From positions 5,764,001 to 5,828,000 of the forward strand of contig NZ_CP015318.1 of the NCBI RefSeq assembly GCF_001686985.1: a DNA stretch of 64,000 bases. The letters run 5' to 3'. The position numbers and the translations under genes are program-made. The notes beneath the pieces were generated by a model. It saw only the letters and a program-made list of their open reading frames with translations, ran no database searches and was not told the DNA's origin. Within the stretch, counting starts at the first letter, position 1, and each line of letters starts with the position of its first letter. Below are positions 7,660-16,693 of this stretch, piece after piece. Origin of the DNA: Mesorhizobium amorphae CCNWGS0123 (lineage in GTDB: Bacteria; Pseudomonadota; Alphaproteobacteria; Rhizobiales; Rhizobiaceae).

Positions 7660-7761
7660 TCACGTGAGCCAGAAACCAGCGAAAAGAACCGTCAAGATAA
7701 GCGAGGCGGGCACAGCAAGAAGCCACCGAGCTTCCATAACGCTGGTGTTGCGATCATCCAT
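7660..7761 (-). CDS. Tiny single-span membrane protein (33 aa)
   Basis: An AAGGAG sequence eight bases before the ATG at 7761 opens a 33-codon frame. The product starts MDDRNTSVMEAR and then forms one hydrophobic helix (WLLAVPASLILTVLFAGFWL) ending in Thr. The polar N-terminus and short hydrophobic tail suggest a membrane mini-protein with its N-terminus in the cytoplasm. A full general-stress promoter lies 37-61 bases upstream, giving a complete and unusually clear small stress gene. No family is recognised. Mini-proteins of this size often bind and modulate a larger membrane partner; no partner is evident here. Confidence 0.7.
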   Translation of the reverse strand: MDDRNTSVMEARWLLAVPASLILTVLFAGFWLT

Positions 7762-7797
7762 TGCCTTCGCTCCTTGTTAGCCGACTTTACTGATCAG

Positions 7798-7822
7798 AAC
7801 GGCGCCCAGGTGCGATCGTTCC
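7798..7822 (-). promoter_or_regulatory. EcfG/RpoE2-type promoter of the 33-aa membrane protein
   Basis: On the minus strand GGAAC is followed after exactly 16 bases by CGTT, a perfect consensus match. It sits 37 bases upstream of the ATG at 7761. Confidence 0.7.
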
Positions 7823-8190
<368 letters not shown>

Positions 8191-8329
8191 TGAAAGAGTG
8201 GCCGGATTCGGCCTCCTATGCCTCATCCAATTTGAGGATGGCGGCACCAAACACCCCTGTTTTCCAAGTTGGCAGCGATGAAACCCGGCCTATAACCTCG
8301 CCGGCCGGCAAACCTACCCCGTTTTCCGG

Positions 8330-8593
8330 CTAGGCCCGGCGGTCGAACCCCAGCCACACCCGCCCCCCGGCTGCCGGGCCGTTGGACAAGCGAGCTCGGC
8401 TAGAATCCAGGCGTCGCCTGATCTCCTCCAGCCCAGCTACGCCCTCGTTGAATAGCGTCCAAATCCGCTCAGCAAGACGGTCGCGCGCTTCGCGGTCGCC
8501 AGAGATACCCATCTCCTTAGCGTATTCGTCCGAGAGCTTTCCGAGCGCAGCCAGTTGTTCGGGGTCGGCGACGCCCCATTGAGCCCTAATCAT
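8330..8593 (-). CDS. Small helical hypothetical protein (87 aa)
   Basis: The ATG at 8593 is preceded by GGGAGGA at a good distance. The product begins MIRAQWGVADPEQLAALGKL and continues with DEYAKEMGISGDREARDRL, AERIWTLFNEGVAGLEEIRR and a Gly/Ala-rich tail. It is mostly alpha-helical and charged, with no transmembrane segment. It resembles small rhizobial proteins found near replication or stress genes, but I recognise no named family. The hexamer repeat ends about 140 bases beyond its stop codon. Confidence 0.65.
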   Translation of the reverse strand: MIRAQWGVADPEQLAALGKLSDEYAKEMGISGDREARDRLAERIWTLFNEGVAGLEEIRRRLDSSRARLSNGPAAGGRVWLGFDRRA

Positions 8594-8741
8594 CTCGCAT
8601 TTCCTCCCGTTGAGTGGGCGAAAGCGTGATCGACTCTTTCAAGCGTCCGTAGCCAATTAGATCGGACGACAACGCAACCCTTACACCGTTTACAAACCAG
8701 CGCTATTCAAAATGACGTACCCATGAAGCTGGCGAGCGGCA

Positions 8742-9624
8742 CTAGGTTCCTTCTTCCCTAAAATCCTGCAGCGAGGCGTGGCGAAGGTCTTCCTCGCCCC
8801 GTAGGTGCTTCACACGGCCAATCAGCCCCGGCCTGACCCATTGCGTCGCCGGCCGCCTCATGCCCTTCGGCGGTGGCCCTGCGTGTTCCCGAACGCGCTC
8901 CCAGAGCCGTTCCCGCATTTCCCGATTCAGGGTGATGAACGCCGATCCGACATAGCGACCTGTGCCGCGCTCGGTCTCAGGGCAAACGCAGGCTTGCCCG
9001 CCTCGCGCTCGACGCCTAGCAGTTCGTATTCGTCGATGCTGTAGCATTTCGCCTTCAGCCAATTCGTCGACGGGCCGCTTCGGTATTTGCTGTCCTTCCG
9101 CTTTGAAACCATCCCCTCCAGCCCGGCCTGCTCGACCAGATGGAAGATCGCCTTCGCATTGCCATGCAGAGCTTGGCTGAATTGGATGCACCCGCCTTCG
9201 GGATCATCTCGGCCAAGATCTCGCGACGGTCCTCCGGCGGCATGTCGCGCAGGTCGTGGCCGTTCAGATGCAGGAGATCGAAGGCGACGAAGTACAGATC
9301 ATGTTGGCGCCGCGTGATGGCCTTGCGCAGCGCTGCGAAGTCGGAAACCCCCGCTTCGTTGGTGACGATGATCTCGCCGTCGACGATGGCGTGTTGGACG
9401 TTCAATTCTTTAGCTGCATCAACCAAGTCTCAATATTTTGCCGACCAATCCAGACCACGACGAGTGAAGATGCGAACGTCCGCGTCATCGATGATGATCT
9501 GTGAGCGGTAGCCGTCGAATTTGACTTCGTGAATCCAGCCTTCGCCCTCGGGAGGCTTCTCGACGAGCGTCGGCATCAGCGGCTCGATGAACTCCAACCG
9601 GTCCCCGCTGGCACACTTACGCAT
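8742..9624 (-). pseudogene. Decayed second copy of the ATP-dependent DNA ligase gene
   Basis: Joined across frames, the translation follows the intact ligase at 4220-5110 from end to end, including EVKFDGYRSQ, EIIVTNEAG, FVAFDLLHLNGHDLRD, GMVSKRKDSKYRSG and YVGSAFITLNREMRERL. Three lesions break it: a CGA-to-TGA-like stop at 9430-9432, a one-base loss near 9197 (TCGGG where the intact gene has TCCGGG), and a second one-base loss near 8976. No single frame retains both the nucleotidyl-transferase and OB-fold parts, so no working ligase is expected. The two copies are about 3.6 kb apart in the same orientation, suggesting a duplication followed by decay, or two separate acquisitions. Confidence 0.9.
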
Positions 9625-9787
9625 GGAATGCCCGGCAACATCGAATTTGATTCAATATCGCAGAGCTGTTTCCGTTCCGTTAGCGGTCGCTAAAAGTCCT
9701 GCCGGCCATCTGCAACCAGTTTTGAGTTTTCGCGTTACGAGCCTCTATGAAAACTGCCGTTCGTCGGCGCAAACACGAGGCATCAGA

Positions 9788-10078
9788 ATGAGTGAATTCC
9801 TGCCGCTGAAGGTCAAATTCGCCGATGGAAAAAGCATGATCGTCGGGTGCCTAACGGACGTGGAACTTGCCCTCGAGGGCCAGTGGAGAAATCCTGAAGC
9901 GCACGCCTATAGGGAAGCACTTCGACTCGTAAAAGCCGCGAAAAACGGTGAGTGCAGACCTACCGTCGCCTTCGCCGCGTTCGTCACTGCAGCCGGGCAG
10001 CAGCGGCTACTCCAGACCACAAGTCCTAGCGCAGCTCTTGGCATTTTCGACATCATGGCGGCATCGATCAAGCAGTGA
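9788..10078 (+). CDS. DUF982 family protein
   Basis: From the ATG at 9788 the product has 96 residues: MSEFLPLKVKFADGKSMIVG, CLTDVELALEGQWRNPEAHA, then AYREALRLVKAAKNGECRPTV and AFAAFVTAAGQQRLL. The order of a short beta hairpin, a Trp-containing helix, and an A-F-x-x-A-A-helix fits DUF982, a rhizobia-specific family of small proteins of unknown function that is usually present in many copies. An upstream in-frame start exists at 9587 but that extension is not typical. The 3' end carries a few extra residues (SAALGIFDIMAASIKQ) beyond the usual family length. Confidence 0.75.
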   Translation: MSEFLPLKVKFADGKSMIVGCLTDVELALEGQWRNPEAHAYREALRLVKAAKNGECRPTVAFAAFVTAAGQQRLLQTTSPSAALGIFDIMAASIKQ

Positions 10079-10315
10079 CCGATCATATCCGGCATCCACG
10101 CGTCATGGAGGGGATCGCAGGCCGGCCCTAGCCTACCAGCCTGTGACGGAGCTAAGTGCGGCATCCGCAGATGACTATTCGACATCAGATTTAACGCGAA
10201 AGCCCGCCCCCCCTCTATCGGAGCGCGGGCCAAGCGCGAGCAGCGCCTGCCCAAGCACAGCACTTTCCAAGGGAGATCACCGGCGGCCCTGCTTGGATTT
10301 ATTAGCTCGGCTGCG
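10079..10315. other. Gene-free stretch
   Basis: No reading frame with a ribosome binding site is seen. A short six-base stem (GCCCGC at 10202-10207 with GCGGGC at 10225-10230) may act as a weak terminator for the DUF982 gene. The stress promoter of the next gene begins at 10316. Confidence 0.35.
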
Positions 10316-10340
10316 GGAACAAAGCCCTCAGGTGCTTGTT
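10316..10340 (+). promoter_or_regulatory. EcfG/RpoE2-type promoter of the DUF4142 gene
   Basis: GGAAC at 10316-10320 is followed after 16 bases by TGTT. It ends 41 bases before the ATG at 10382. Confidence 0.65.
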
Positions 10341-10381
10341 AGGCTCACAGCACAAATGTGTGCCCAACAAGGATCCTCTCC

Positions 10382-11137
10382 ATGAAAACCCGCCTACTTG
10401 TGGCCTCCCTGGCCACGGCTACAGCCATGACCTTTGCACTGCCCGCCTTCGCCGCCGACAGTGCGCAAGACTTTGTCGACAAGGCCGCCGTCGGGGGCAT
10501 GTTCGAAGTGGATTCGAGCAAGATCGCCGAAGACAAAGCCCAGGATAAGGGCGTCAAGGATTTCGCTCAGAAGATGATCGACGATCATGGCGCGGCCAAC
10601 GCCAAGCTCGAGACGATCGCCGGCGAGCAGAAGCTGAAGCTGCCCACGGAGCTGGATGCCAAGCACAAGACCGATCTTGACACCCTTCAAAATAGCAAGG
10701 ACCCGGTCGACGGATCCTATGTGCAGATGCAGCGCGATGCGCATTCCGATGCGGTCAAGTTGTTCGAAAGCTACGCCAAGGACGGTGACAACGCGCAGCT
10801 GAAGACGTTCGCCCAGGAGACCGTCCCGACGCTCAAGATGCACCAGGAAATGATCGAGAAGATCGCGACGACCATGGGCACCCAGCCGTCAGCGACGAGT
10901 TCCGAGACGCCGACGACCACGGTCGGTGACACACCCGATGCGACCCCTCCGCTCTCCGGCGCAAACAGCTTCACCGAGGACCAGGCCAAGAGCCGAATCC
11001 AGGATGCCGGTTTCTCGGATGTGTCGAAGCTGGCCAAGGACGATGAAGGCATCTGGCGCGGCCAGGCGAACAAGGACGGCAAGAACACCAGCGTGGCGCT
11101 GGACTACAAGGGCAACGTCGTTGCCGGCACCAACTGA
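10382..11137 (+). CDS. DUF4142 protein with C-terminal PepSY-like segment
   Basis: The 251-residue product starts at the ATG at 10382 with a signal peptide (MKTRLLVASLATATAMTFAL, then PAFAAD). Residues about 25-165 form a four-helix DUF4142 domain with AQDFVDKAAVGGMFEVDSSK, FAQKMIDDHGAANAKLE and TLKMHQEMIEKIA; this family is ferritin-like in pattern. A Thr/Pro-rich linker is followed by a C-terminal domain (FTEDQAKSRIQDAGFSDVSK, then WRGQANKDGKNTSVALDYKG) like the PepSY/BamE-type segments seen fused to it in rhizobia. A general-stress promoter precedes it. The next gene starts 24 bases downstream, so they form a stress operon. The protein is periplasmic by prediction; its role is unknown. Confidence 0.85.
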   Translation: MKTRLLVASLATATAMTFALPAFAADSAQDFVDKAAVGGMFEVDSSKIAEDKAQDKGVKDFAQKMIDDHGAANAKLETIAGEQKLKLPTELDAKHKTDLDTLQNSKDPVDGSYVQMQRDAHSDAVKLFESYAKDGDNAQLKTFAQETVPTLKMHQEMIEKIATTMGTQPSATSSETPTTTVGDTPDATPPLSGANSFTEDQAKSRIQDAGFSDVSKLAKDDEGIWRGQANKDGKNTSVALDYKGNVVAGTN

Positions 11138-11161
11138 ACAGAGATCGAGGAGATCAAAAAC

Positions 11162-11764
11162 ATGAAAACCGTAACCGGATTATTCGACAATTACGATGAC
11201 GCTTCCAATGCAGTCGGCGAATTGGAGGCCAGCGGCGTCCCGCGTTCCGCTATCAGCATCGTCGCCAGCAATTCGACCGATTGGTACGACGACGACAACT
11301 CCAAGGCCGCGGAAGATGCAGCTGACGGCGCCGGCGTGGGTGCGGTCATCGGCGGTGCCGGTGGACTGCTGACCGGGCTCGGCATCATGGCCATTCCGGG
11401 CGTCGGTCCGGTTGTGGCCGCCGGATGGCTGGCCGCCACAGCCGTCGGCGCCCTGGGCGGCGCGGTCGTGGGCGGGGCTGCCGGCGGGATTGTCGGAGCC
11501 CTTACGGATTCCGGCGTCCCGGAACAGGATGCCCATGTCTATGCGGAGGGCGTGCGCCGCGGCGGGACCTTGGTGACGGCCAAGGTCGACGAAGCGCTCG
11601 CCGGCGATGCCGAGCGGATCCTCGGGCAGACCACGTCGGTCAACCTGCAAGACCGTCGCAGTGCCTACGAAGCCGGCGGCTGGACCGGATTCGACGCCGA
11701 TGCCGACACCTACACCCCAGGTGAGGTCGAGCGCGACAGAGCCCGCAACGCCAGTCGCCTTTGA
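11162..11764 (+). CDS. Stress-17M/YflT-like protein with central glycine zipper
   Basis: The 200-residue protein opens MKTVTGLFDNYDDASNAVGE, then LEASGVPRSAISIVASNS, the fold seen in heat-induced stress proteins of the YflT/general stress protein 17M type. Residues about 60-125 are a Gly/Ala-rich hydrophobic segment (GAGVGAVIGGAGGLLTGLGI and GALGGAVVGGAAGGIVGAL) that could insert in a membrane as a glycine zipper. A soluble tail has GVPEQDAHVYAEGVRRGGTL. It is downstream of the DUF4142 gene in the same transcription unit and a good terminator follows. Database entries often mislabel this family as a LytS-type kinase; no kinase motif is present. Confidence 0.75.
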   Translation: MKTVTGLFDNYDDASNAVGELEASGVPRSAISIVASNSTDWYDDDNSKAAEDAADGAGVGAVIGGAGGLLTGLGIMAIPGVGPVVAAGWLAATAVGALGGAVVGGAAGGIVGALTDSGVPEQDAHVYAEGVRRGGTLVTAKVDEALAGDAERILGQTTSVNLQDRRSAYEAGGWTGFDADADTYTPGEVERDRARNASRL

Positions 11765-11769
11765 TCGCG

Positions 11770-11797
11770 AGCCCCGTCGCCGCAAGGCGGCGGGGCT
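11770..11797 (+). terminator. Terminator after the stress operon
   Basis: A 12-bp stem (AGCCCCGTCGCC with GGCGGCGGGGCT, one G-T pair) around a GCAA loop lies six bases after the stop codon of the preceding gene, followed by TTCG. Confidence 0.6.
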
Positions 11798-11854
11798 TCG
11801 TGGCGTCCTGGCCACCAAAACCACGCATTTCCCAACGGCTCCAAGGAACAACTC

Positions 11855-13966
11855 ATGGCCAAGTCTTCAAGCCGCGTCAGCGATCAAGCTGTCATCCACG
11901 ATCAGAAACTGGTTCGAGGCGAAGGGGGCGAGTTGCACCAAATTGCGCATGGCTCCGTTCCACCGCTCACAACAGCCCAAGGCGGGCCAGTCTCGGATGA
12001 TCAGAACTCTCTGAAGATCGGTTCGCGCGGGCCGACGGTCCTTGAAGACTTTCATTTCCGCGAGAAGATTTTCCACTTCGACCATGAGCGGATCCCCGAG
12101 CGCGTCGTGCATGCACGCGGCTACGGCGCGCATGGCTATTTCGAGACCTACGAGTCGCTCGCCAAATACACTCGCGCCGACATCTTCCAGCGCGCCGGCG
12201 AGAAGACGCCGGCCTTCGTGCGGTTTTCGACGGTCGCCGGCAGCAAAGGTTCGGTCGATCTGGCGCGCGACGTGCGGGGGTTCGCGGTCAAGCTCTACAC
12301 ACAGGAAGGCAACTGGGACATCGTCGGCAACAACATCCCAGTGTTCTTCATCCAGGACGCGATCAAGTTTCCCGATCTAGTCCATTCCGTCAAGGAAGAG
12401 CCCGATCGTGCCTTCCCGCAGGCGCAATCGGCGCATGACAATTTCTGGGATTTCATTTCGCTGACGCCCGAGTCCATGCACATGATCATGTGGGTGATGT
12501 CCGACCGGGCAATCCCGCGCTCCTTCCGCTTCATGGAGGGTTTCGGCGTCCACACCTTCCGGATGGTCAATGCCAAGGACGAATCCACCTTCGTCAAGTT
12601 CCACTGGAAGCCGAAGCTTGGGCTTCAATCGGTGGCGTGGAACGAAGCGGTGAAGATCAACGGTGCCGATCCGGACTTCCATCGACGCGATCTTTGGGAC
12701 TCGATCCAGGCCGGCAACTTTCCGGAGTGGGAGCTGCAACTGCAATTGTTCGATCAGGACTTTGCCGACAGCTTCGATTTCGACGTGCTCGACGCCACCA
12801 AACTGATTCCGGAAGAACTCCTGGCGCCGATCCCGGTCGGCCGCCTGGTGCTCGACCGCATGCCCGACAATTTCTTCGCCGAGACCGAACAGGTCGCGTT
12901 CATGACCCAGAATGTTCCGCCCGGCATCGATTTCTCCAACGACCCACTGCTGCAAGGGCGGAATTTTTCCTACCTCGACACGCAATTGAAGCGATTGGGC
13001 GGTCCGAACTTCACCCATATCTCGATCAACGCTCCTAAGTGCCCGTTCCACCACTTCCAGCAGGACGGCCATATGGCGATGCGCAATCCGGTGGGCAGGG
13101 TGAACTACCAGCCGAATTCGTTCGGCGACGGCCCAAGGGAATCGCCGCAGCGTGGCTTCCGCTCGTTTGCGGAAACCGAAGAGGGGCCGAAACAACGCAT
13201 CCGCGCCGAGAGTTTCGCCGATCATTACAGCCAGGCGCGGCAGTTCTACATCAGCCAGACGCCGCCGGAGCAAGGCCACATCGCGGCCGCGCTGACCTTC
13301 GAACTCAGCAAGGTGAAGACAGCGGCCATCCGCGAGCGGATGGTGTCTCACCTCCTCAACATCGATGAAGGCTTGGCAAACAGGGTCGGCGACGGGCTGG
13401 GGCTGAAGGCGATGCCGAAACCTGCCGATGCTACCACTGCAACGCGGCAGGATCTTGCCGCAGCGCCCTCACTCAGCATCCTGGCAAACGGTCCCGATCG
13501 TTTCGAGGGACGCAAGCTCGGGATCCTCATTACCGACGGCACCGATGCGGCGCTGCTCAAGGCGCTGACGGGGGCGTTGGCGAAGGCCGGCGCCAGTTTC
13601 GAAATCATCGCCCCGAAGGTTGGCGGGGCAAAGGCGAGCGACGGCAGCCTGATCGAGGCGCAACAGATGATCGGAGGAGGCCCCTCCGTCCTTTACGATG
13701 CAGTGGCGTTGCTGCCGTCCCAGGCGGCAATCGCCGACCTGACCAAGGAAGCGACGGCGCGCGATTTCGTCGCCGACGCCTTCGCGCACTGCAAGTTCAT
13801 CGGCTATGTCGAGGCCGCAATGCCCTTGCTGGAAAAGGCAGGCATTGCCGACACTCTCGACGACGGATGCGTTGCACTCTCCGGGCCCAAGGATGTTGCC
13901 AGTTTCCTGAACGTGCTCGGTGCGCTGCGCCTATGGGCACGCGAGCCCAAGGTGAAGATGTCATAG
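11855..13966 (+). CDS. katE: Large-subunit monofunctional catalase (HPII type)
   Basis: The 703-residue product is a clade 2 catalase that converts hydrogen peroxide to water and oxygen. The core holds RVVHARGYGAHGYFE, with the distal haem His; FVRFSTVAGSKGSVD; NNIPVFFIQDAIKFPDLVHS; and the haem-ligand region RNFSYLDTQLKRLGGPNF, whose Tyr is the proximal ligand. The C-terminal 150 residues form the flavodoxin-like domain typical of large-subunit catalases (KLGILITDGTDAALLKALTG). The start at 11855 has AAGGAAC just upstream. KatE-type catalases are commonly under the general stress sigma factor in rhizobia, but no consensus promoter is visible directly upstream, so it may depend on the preceding unit. 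Confidence 0.95.
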   Translation: MAKSSSRVSDQAVIHDQKLVRGEGGELHQIAHGSVPPLTTAQGGPVSDDQNSLKIGSRGPTVLEDFHFREKIFHFDHERIPERVVHARGYGAHGYFETYESLAKYTRADIFQRAGEKTPAFVRFSTVAGSKGSVDLARDVRGFAVKLYTQEGNWDIVGNNIPVFFIQDAIKFPDLVHSVKEEPDRAFPQAQSAHDNFWDFISLTPESMHMIMWVMSDRAIPRSFRFMEGFGVHTFRMVNAKDESTFVKFHWKPKLGLQSVAWNEAVKINGADPDFHRRDLWDSIQAGNFPEWELQLQLFDQDFADSFDFDVLDATKLIPEELLAPIPVGRLVLDRMPDNFFAETEQVAFMTQNVPPGIDFSNDPLLQGRNFSYLDTQLKRLGGPNFTHISINAPKCPFHHFQQDGHMAMRNPVGRVNYQPNSFGDGPRESPQRGFRSFAETEEGPKQRIRAESFADHYSQARQFYISQTPPEQGHIAAALTFELSKVKTAAIRERMVSHLLNIDEGLANRVGDGLGLKAMPKPADATTATRQDLAAAPSLSILANGPDRFEGRKLGILITDGTDAALLKALTGALAKAGASFEIIAPKVGGAKASDGSLIEAQQMIGGGPSVLYDAVALLPSQAAIADLTKEATARDFVADAFAHCKFIGYVEAAMPLLEKAGIADTLDDGCVALSGPKDVASFLNVLGALRLWAREPKVKMS

Positions 13967-14034
13967 CCAGCGCGGCAACCTTCGGCGGCGGAACCGCACG
14001 CATGTGCGCCCGTCGTCCGGAGTGGGAGCACGCA

Positions 14035-14325
14035 ATGACGAAAGAGTTCGAAATGAACGATGACACGGTGCAAAAGCAAGGACGCCAACCGCTGCAGCAG
14101 CCTGCAGAAAATACGAACCGGCGGAGGGTCAGGGGCAAGGCCTTGCGGGTCAACGAAAACAGCGTCGAAGACCGCGACCCTTCCGCTTTGCCGGCGTCGC
14201 CGGACCAGCGCTCCGGCGACCTACTCAAACCGCACAAGGTAGAGGGCAAGGCTCTGCGGGTGAACGAAAACAGCGTGGACGACCAAGAACCTGCCCGCTT
14301 ACCAGTGCCTCCACACAGGGAATGA
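14035..14325 (+). CDS. Small hydrophilic protein with a duplicated GKALRVNENSV motif
   Basis: The ATG at 14035 has GGGAGC six bases upstream and gives 96 residues. Two copies of a 16-residue unit stand out: RGKALRVNENSVEDRDP and, 38 residues on, EGKALRVNENSVDDQEP, each followed by a Pro-rich tail. The rest is charged and disordered-looking (MTKEFEMNDDTVQKQGRQPL). No family is recognised. The duplicated motif looks like a short linear binding or scaffold element. The gene lies 68 bases after katE on the same strand with no terminator visible between, so it may be co-transcribed. Confidence 0.65.
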   Translation: MTKEFEMNDDTVQKQGRQPLQQPAENTNRRRVRGKALRVNENSVEDRDPSALPASPDQRSGDLLKPHKVEGKALRVNENSVDDQEPARLPVPPHRE

Positions 14326-14362
14326 TCGCGTGGGTCGTCGCTGCCGTTCGACGGCGACGACG

Positions 14363-15520
14363 CTAGCGCATCAGCCCTGCCGTTCGCAGGGCATCCTCGA
14401 TGATCTTGGTGATGCCGGCGGCCGAGCCACGCGCATGGAGGGGCTGCGGTTCCGGAGTGGGATCGACATGGACCGCTCGTGGTTTGTCCGTCGGTCTGTA
14501 AGCCTCCAACGCGTCGCGTGACGCGGGGTCGGCTTTCGCCTCGCGCCGTATGCCTGGCTTCGCAAGGCCCCAGAAGCGGGCGATATGGCGCGTCGAGGAA
14601 ATCCCGACATCCAGCATGAATGGCCCTGCCCTGCCCAAGCCATCGTCGCCGGACGTCTGGAGTGGCGTGCCATGGCCCATGCCGGCGACCGTATATTTCT
14701 CGATCAGGTCCCGGCCACTGGTGTCGCACCAGACCTGCCGTGCTTGACCATCGACCTCTTCCGTGCGTGTCGGGGCCTTGCCGACGCCATGCACCCCTTG
14801 CCATTGCGAGAGGATCGCGTCGGCATTCGAGGGCACAACTGTGTTGTCGGCTGAACCCTGCCAGACCGAAATTCTCGGCCAAGGACCGTTGTGTGGAGAG
14901 GCCTCGTTCAAGAGCCGCTGGAGATCGGCTTTGGATGGGCCACCGTGGCCCCGCATACGGTCGAAGGCTTCGGGAATGGTCGAGGCGCTGCCGTAGGCAA
15001 GCCCTGCAATGATCGCCCCGCCGGCGAACACCTCCGGGTAAGCCGCCAGCATCACTGTTGCCATGGCACCACCTGCGGAAAGACCGGTGATGAAAATACG
15101 CTTGCGATCAAGACCCTGTGCGACGACCGCCGCCTCAACCATCTGACGGATGGAACACGCCTCGCCGCTGTCGCGCCGGATATCCCCAGGCACGAACCAG
15201 TTGAAGCAAAGGTTAGCATTGTTGGGGCGTTGTTGCTCGGGGAACATCAACGCGAAACCAAGCTCATCGGCGAGTTGCGACCAGCCTGAGTGATCGTTGT
15301 AAGCATTCGCGTTCTGGGTGCAGCCGTGCAGCACGACAACAAGAGGCGCGCCTTTCGGCAGGTTTTTCGGACAATAGTATTTTGACTTCAAAGCCCCCGG
15401 ATTTGAGCCGAAACCCGCTAGAGGAAGGAGATGGTCTGGCGCGCCGTGCTCGATGGTTTCAGTGAAGCGTTGTGCTCTCAGCGCAGCAAGCCGCGCGATC
15501 GTGTCGGAGATTTTTCGCAA
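14363..15520 (-). CDS. PHB depolymerase-type esterase
   Basis: The protein is an alpha/beta-hydrolase of the polyhydroxybutyrate depolymerase/feruloyl-esterase type. It shows PLVVVLHGCTQNANAYNDHS (oxyanion region), RIFITGLSAGGAMATVMLAA with the G-x-S-x-G nucleophile elbow, RISVWQGSADNTVVPSNA for the acid residue, and VAGMGHGTPL for the catalytic His. I placed the start at the TTG at 15520 because AAGGA lies eight bases upstream and the product then begins MRKISDTIARLAALRAQRF, the usual start of this family; an ATG at 15631 would add 37 atypical residues. No signal peptide is seen, so a cytoplasmic role in PHB or ester breakdown is likely. The last 50 residues are Pro-rich. Confidence 0.8.
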   Translation of the reverse strand: MRKISDTIARLAALRAQRFTETIEHGAPDHLLPLAGFGSNPGALKSKYYCPKNLPKGAPLVVVLHGCTQNANAYNDHSGWSQLADELGFALMFPEQQRPNNANLCFNWFVPGDIRRDSGEACSIRQMVEAAVVAQGLDRKRIFITGLSAGGAMATVMLAAYPEVFAGGAIIAGLAYGSASTIPEAFDRMRGHGGPSKADLQRLLNEASPHNGPWPRISVWQGSADNTVVPSNADAILSQWQGVHGVGKAPTRTEEVDGQARQVWCDTSGRDLIEKYTVAGMGHGTPLQTSGDDGLGRAGPFMLDVGISSTRHIARFWGLAKPGIRREAKADPASRDALEAYRPTDKPRAVHVDPTPEPQPLHARGSAAGITKIIEDALRTAGLMR

Positions 15521-15671
15521 AAGGAGCGTCCTTGGTTGTGACGTCCGAAATTGGACGGCAGCAGGTGCAACGCGATTGCCACAGTATCGTTGCTGCACTG
15601 CACAAAAATTGAAACGGGGAGGCGCGACCACAAACCAGGCGAGCCGAATCCCGCTCGATTTCCGGAAAGCA

Positions 15672-15705
15672 AAAAGCCCGTCCTGTGGAATGAGGAACGG
15701 GCTTT
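15672..15705 (-). terminator. Terminator of the 303-aa membrane protein gene
   Basis: AAAGCCCGTCCT at 15673-15684 pairs with AGGAACGGGCTTT at 15693-15705 with one bulged base. It lies 68 bases beyond the stop codon of the minus-strand gene at 15773-16684. Confidence 0.5.
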
Positions 15706-15772
15706 CTGGCTTCGCCCAAGCAGGGAGCTACGCAACAACTAACCTTCGGCGTCGACCGAGGTCCTGCGAACG

Positions 15773-16684
15773 TCAGCCGGCGCGAAAGATGGCTTCCTCA
15801 TCGTCGCGCTGCCTGCCTCCAAGTAGTGCGGCAACGCTCGAGATGAAAGCGCCAATCACCATCGACAACGCCCCGACCAGCGCGAAGGTAGCGGTAGCCT
15901 TCCTGGCTGTGTCGGCCGCCTGCTTTGCCTTGATCTTTGTATCCTTCACTTTGGCGATCATGGTATCGACACGTACCTTGGCATCGGCTTCTGAAAGCCC
16001 GGTGCGCGCGGCCACAAGTTGCGTCAGATAGGCACTGTCGTCAGCCGTGACTTCGCCGCCGTTCGCCGCACTGGCGAGCAGGATGCGCGAAGCCTGCGCC
16101 GTTGCCGCCGCATCGCTCTCGGGATTGGCCGCCGCAAGCTTGGTCAGGTCGGCAGGGCGAAACAGGGCATCAACGTAGTAGGACGTGCTGTCGAATGCTC
16201 CACCGCCCTTGGTCGCGGCACCGGCCGAAGCCCCGGTCGCGGCCCCTGCGGCAACGGTCGATACTGCCTGCACTCCAGAACTCAAGGCTGCTGAAAGCGC
16301 CGAACCGAGAACGCCCGCGACAAGAAGAGTGGCGAGCGCCCAGGCTAGGAAACCGTGGGCCGTGTCGCGGAAGTAAGTTTCATCGGTGTGAACCCCCACC
16401 CATTTGGTGCGGAGTCGACCGGTGAGATATCCTCCCACGCCGGATGAAAGCCATTGCACGACCACCAGCCAGACGGCGGTAGACACCGCAAATGTCGTGG
16501 CCGACGCACCGGCGCCGGACCACGGCGAGACCATGCTGAGACCAAGCCCGGAGCCCAGCAACATCAGAATGAATGTAAGCGTCGAAGCCGCGAACGCACC
16601 CGCAATGATTGGCTCCCAGCTCACTGCTGAAGATGAGGATTCTGTTGGTGCAGAGTCCTCGGCAGTCAAATGTGTTGCCTGCAT
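15773..16684 (-). CDS. Multi-pass inner-membrane protein
   Basis: The 303-residue product has a short soluble N-terminus (MQATHLTAEDSAPTESSSSA) and then several membrane helices: WEPIIAGAFAASTLTFILML, TTFAVSTAVWLVVVQWLSSG, GFLAWALATLLVAGVLGSAL. A soluble region with a coiled-coil-like stretch (AVRVDTMIAKVKDTKIKAKQ type sequence) precedes a last helix (ATFALVGALSMVIGAFISSV). This layout is common in hypothetical rhizobial membrane proteins found near stress genes; I recognise no transport or enzymatic motif. The 25-aa mini-protein gene directly downstream of its own start region (16694-16771) is on the same strand and ends nine bases upstream, so they are probably one operon. Confidence 0.7.
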   Translation of the reverse strand: MQATHLTAEDSAPTESSSSAVSWEPIIAGAFAASTLTFILMLLGSGLGLSMVSPWSGAGASATTFAVSTAVWLVVVQWLSSGVGGYLTGRLRTKWVGVHTDETYFRDTAHGFLAWALATLLVAGVLGSALSAALSSGVQAVSTVAAGAATGASAGAATKGGGAFDSTSYYVDALFRPADLTKLAAANPESDAAATAQASRILLASAANGGEVTADDSAYLTQLVAARTGLSEADAKVRVDTMIAKVKDTKIKAKQAADTARKATATFALVGALSMVIGAFISSVAALLGGRQRDDEEAIFRAG

Positions 16685-16693
16685 GTCAGCCCC

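Noticed and set aside
12377..13351. A 324-codon frame antisense to katE.
   Set aside because: Same reason; it lies entirely within the katE coding region and has shadow-type composition.
13998..14023. GGAAC with GTC 17 bases on, upstream of the 96-aa GKALRVNENSV gene.
   Set aside because: The -10 element does not match and it is too close to the start codon.
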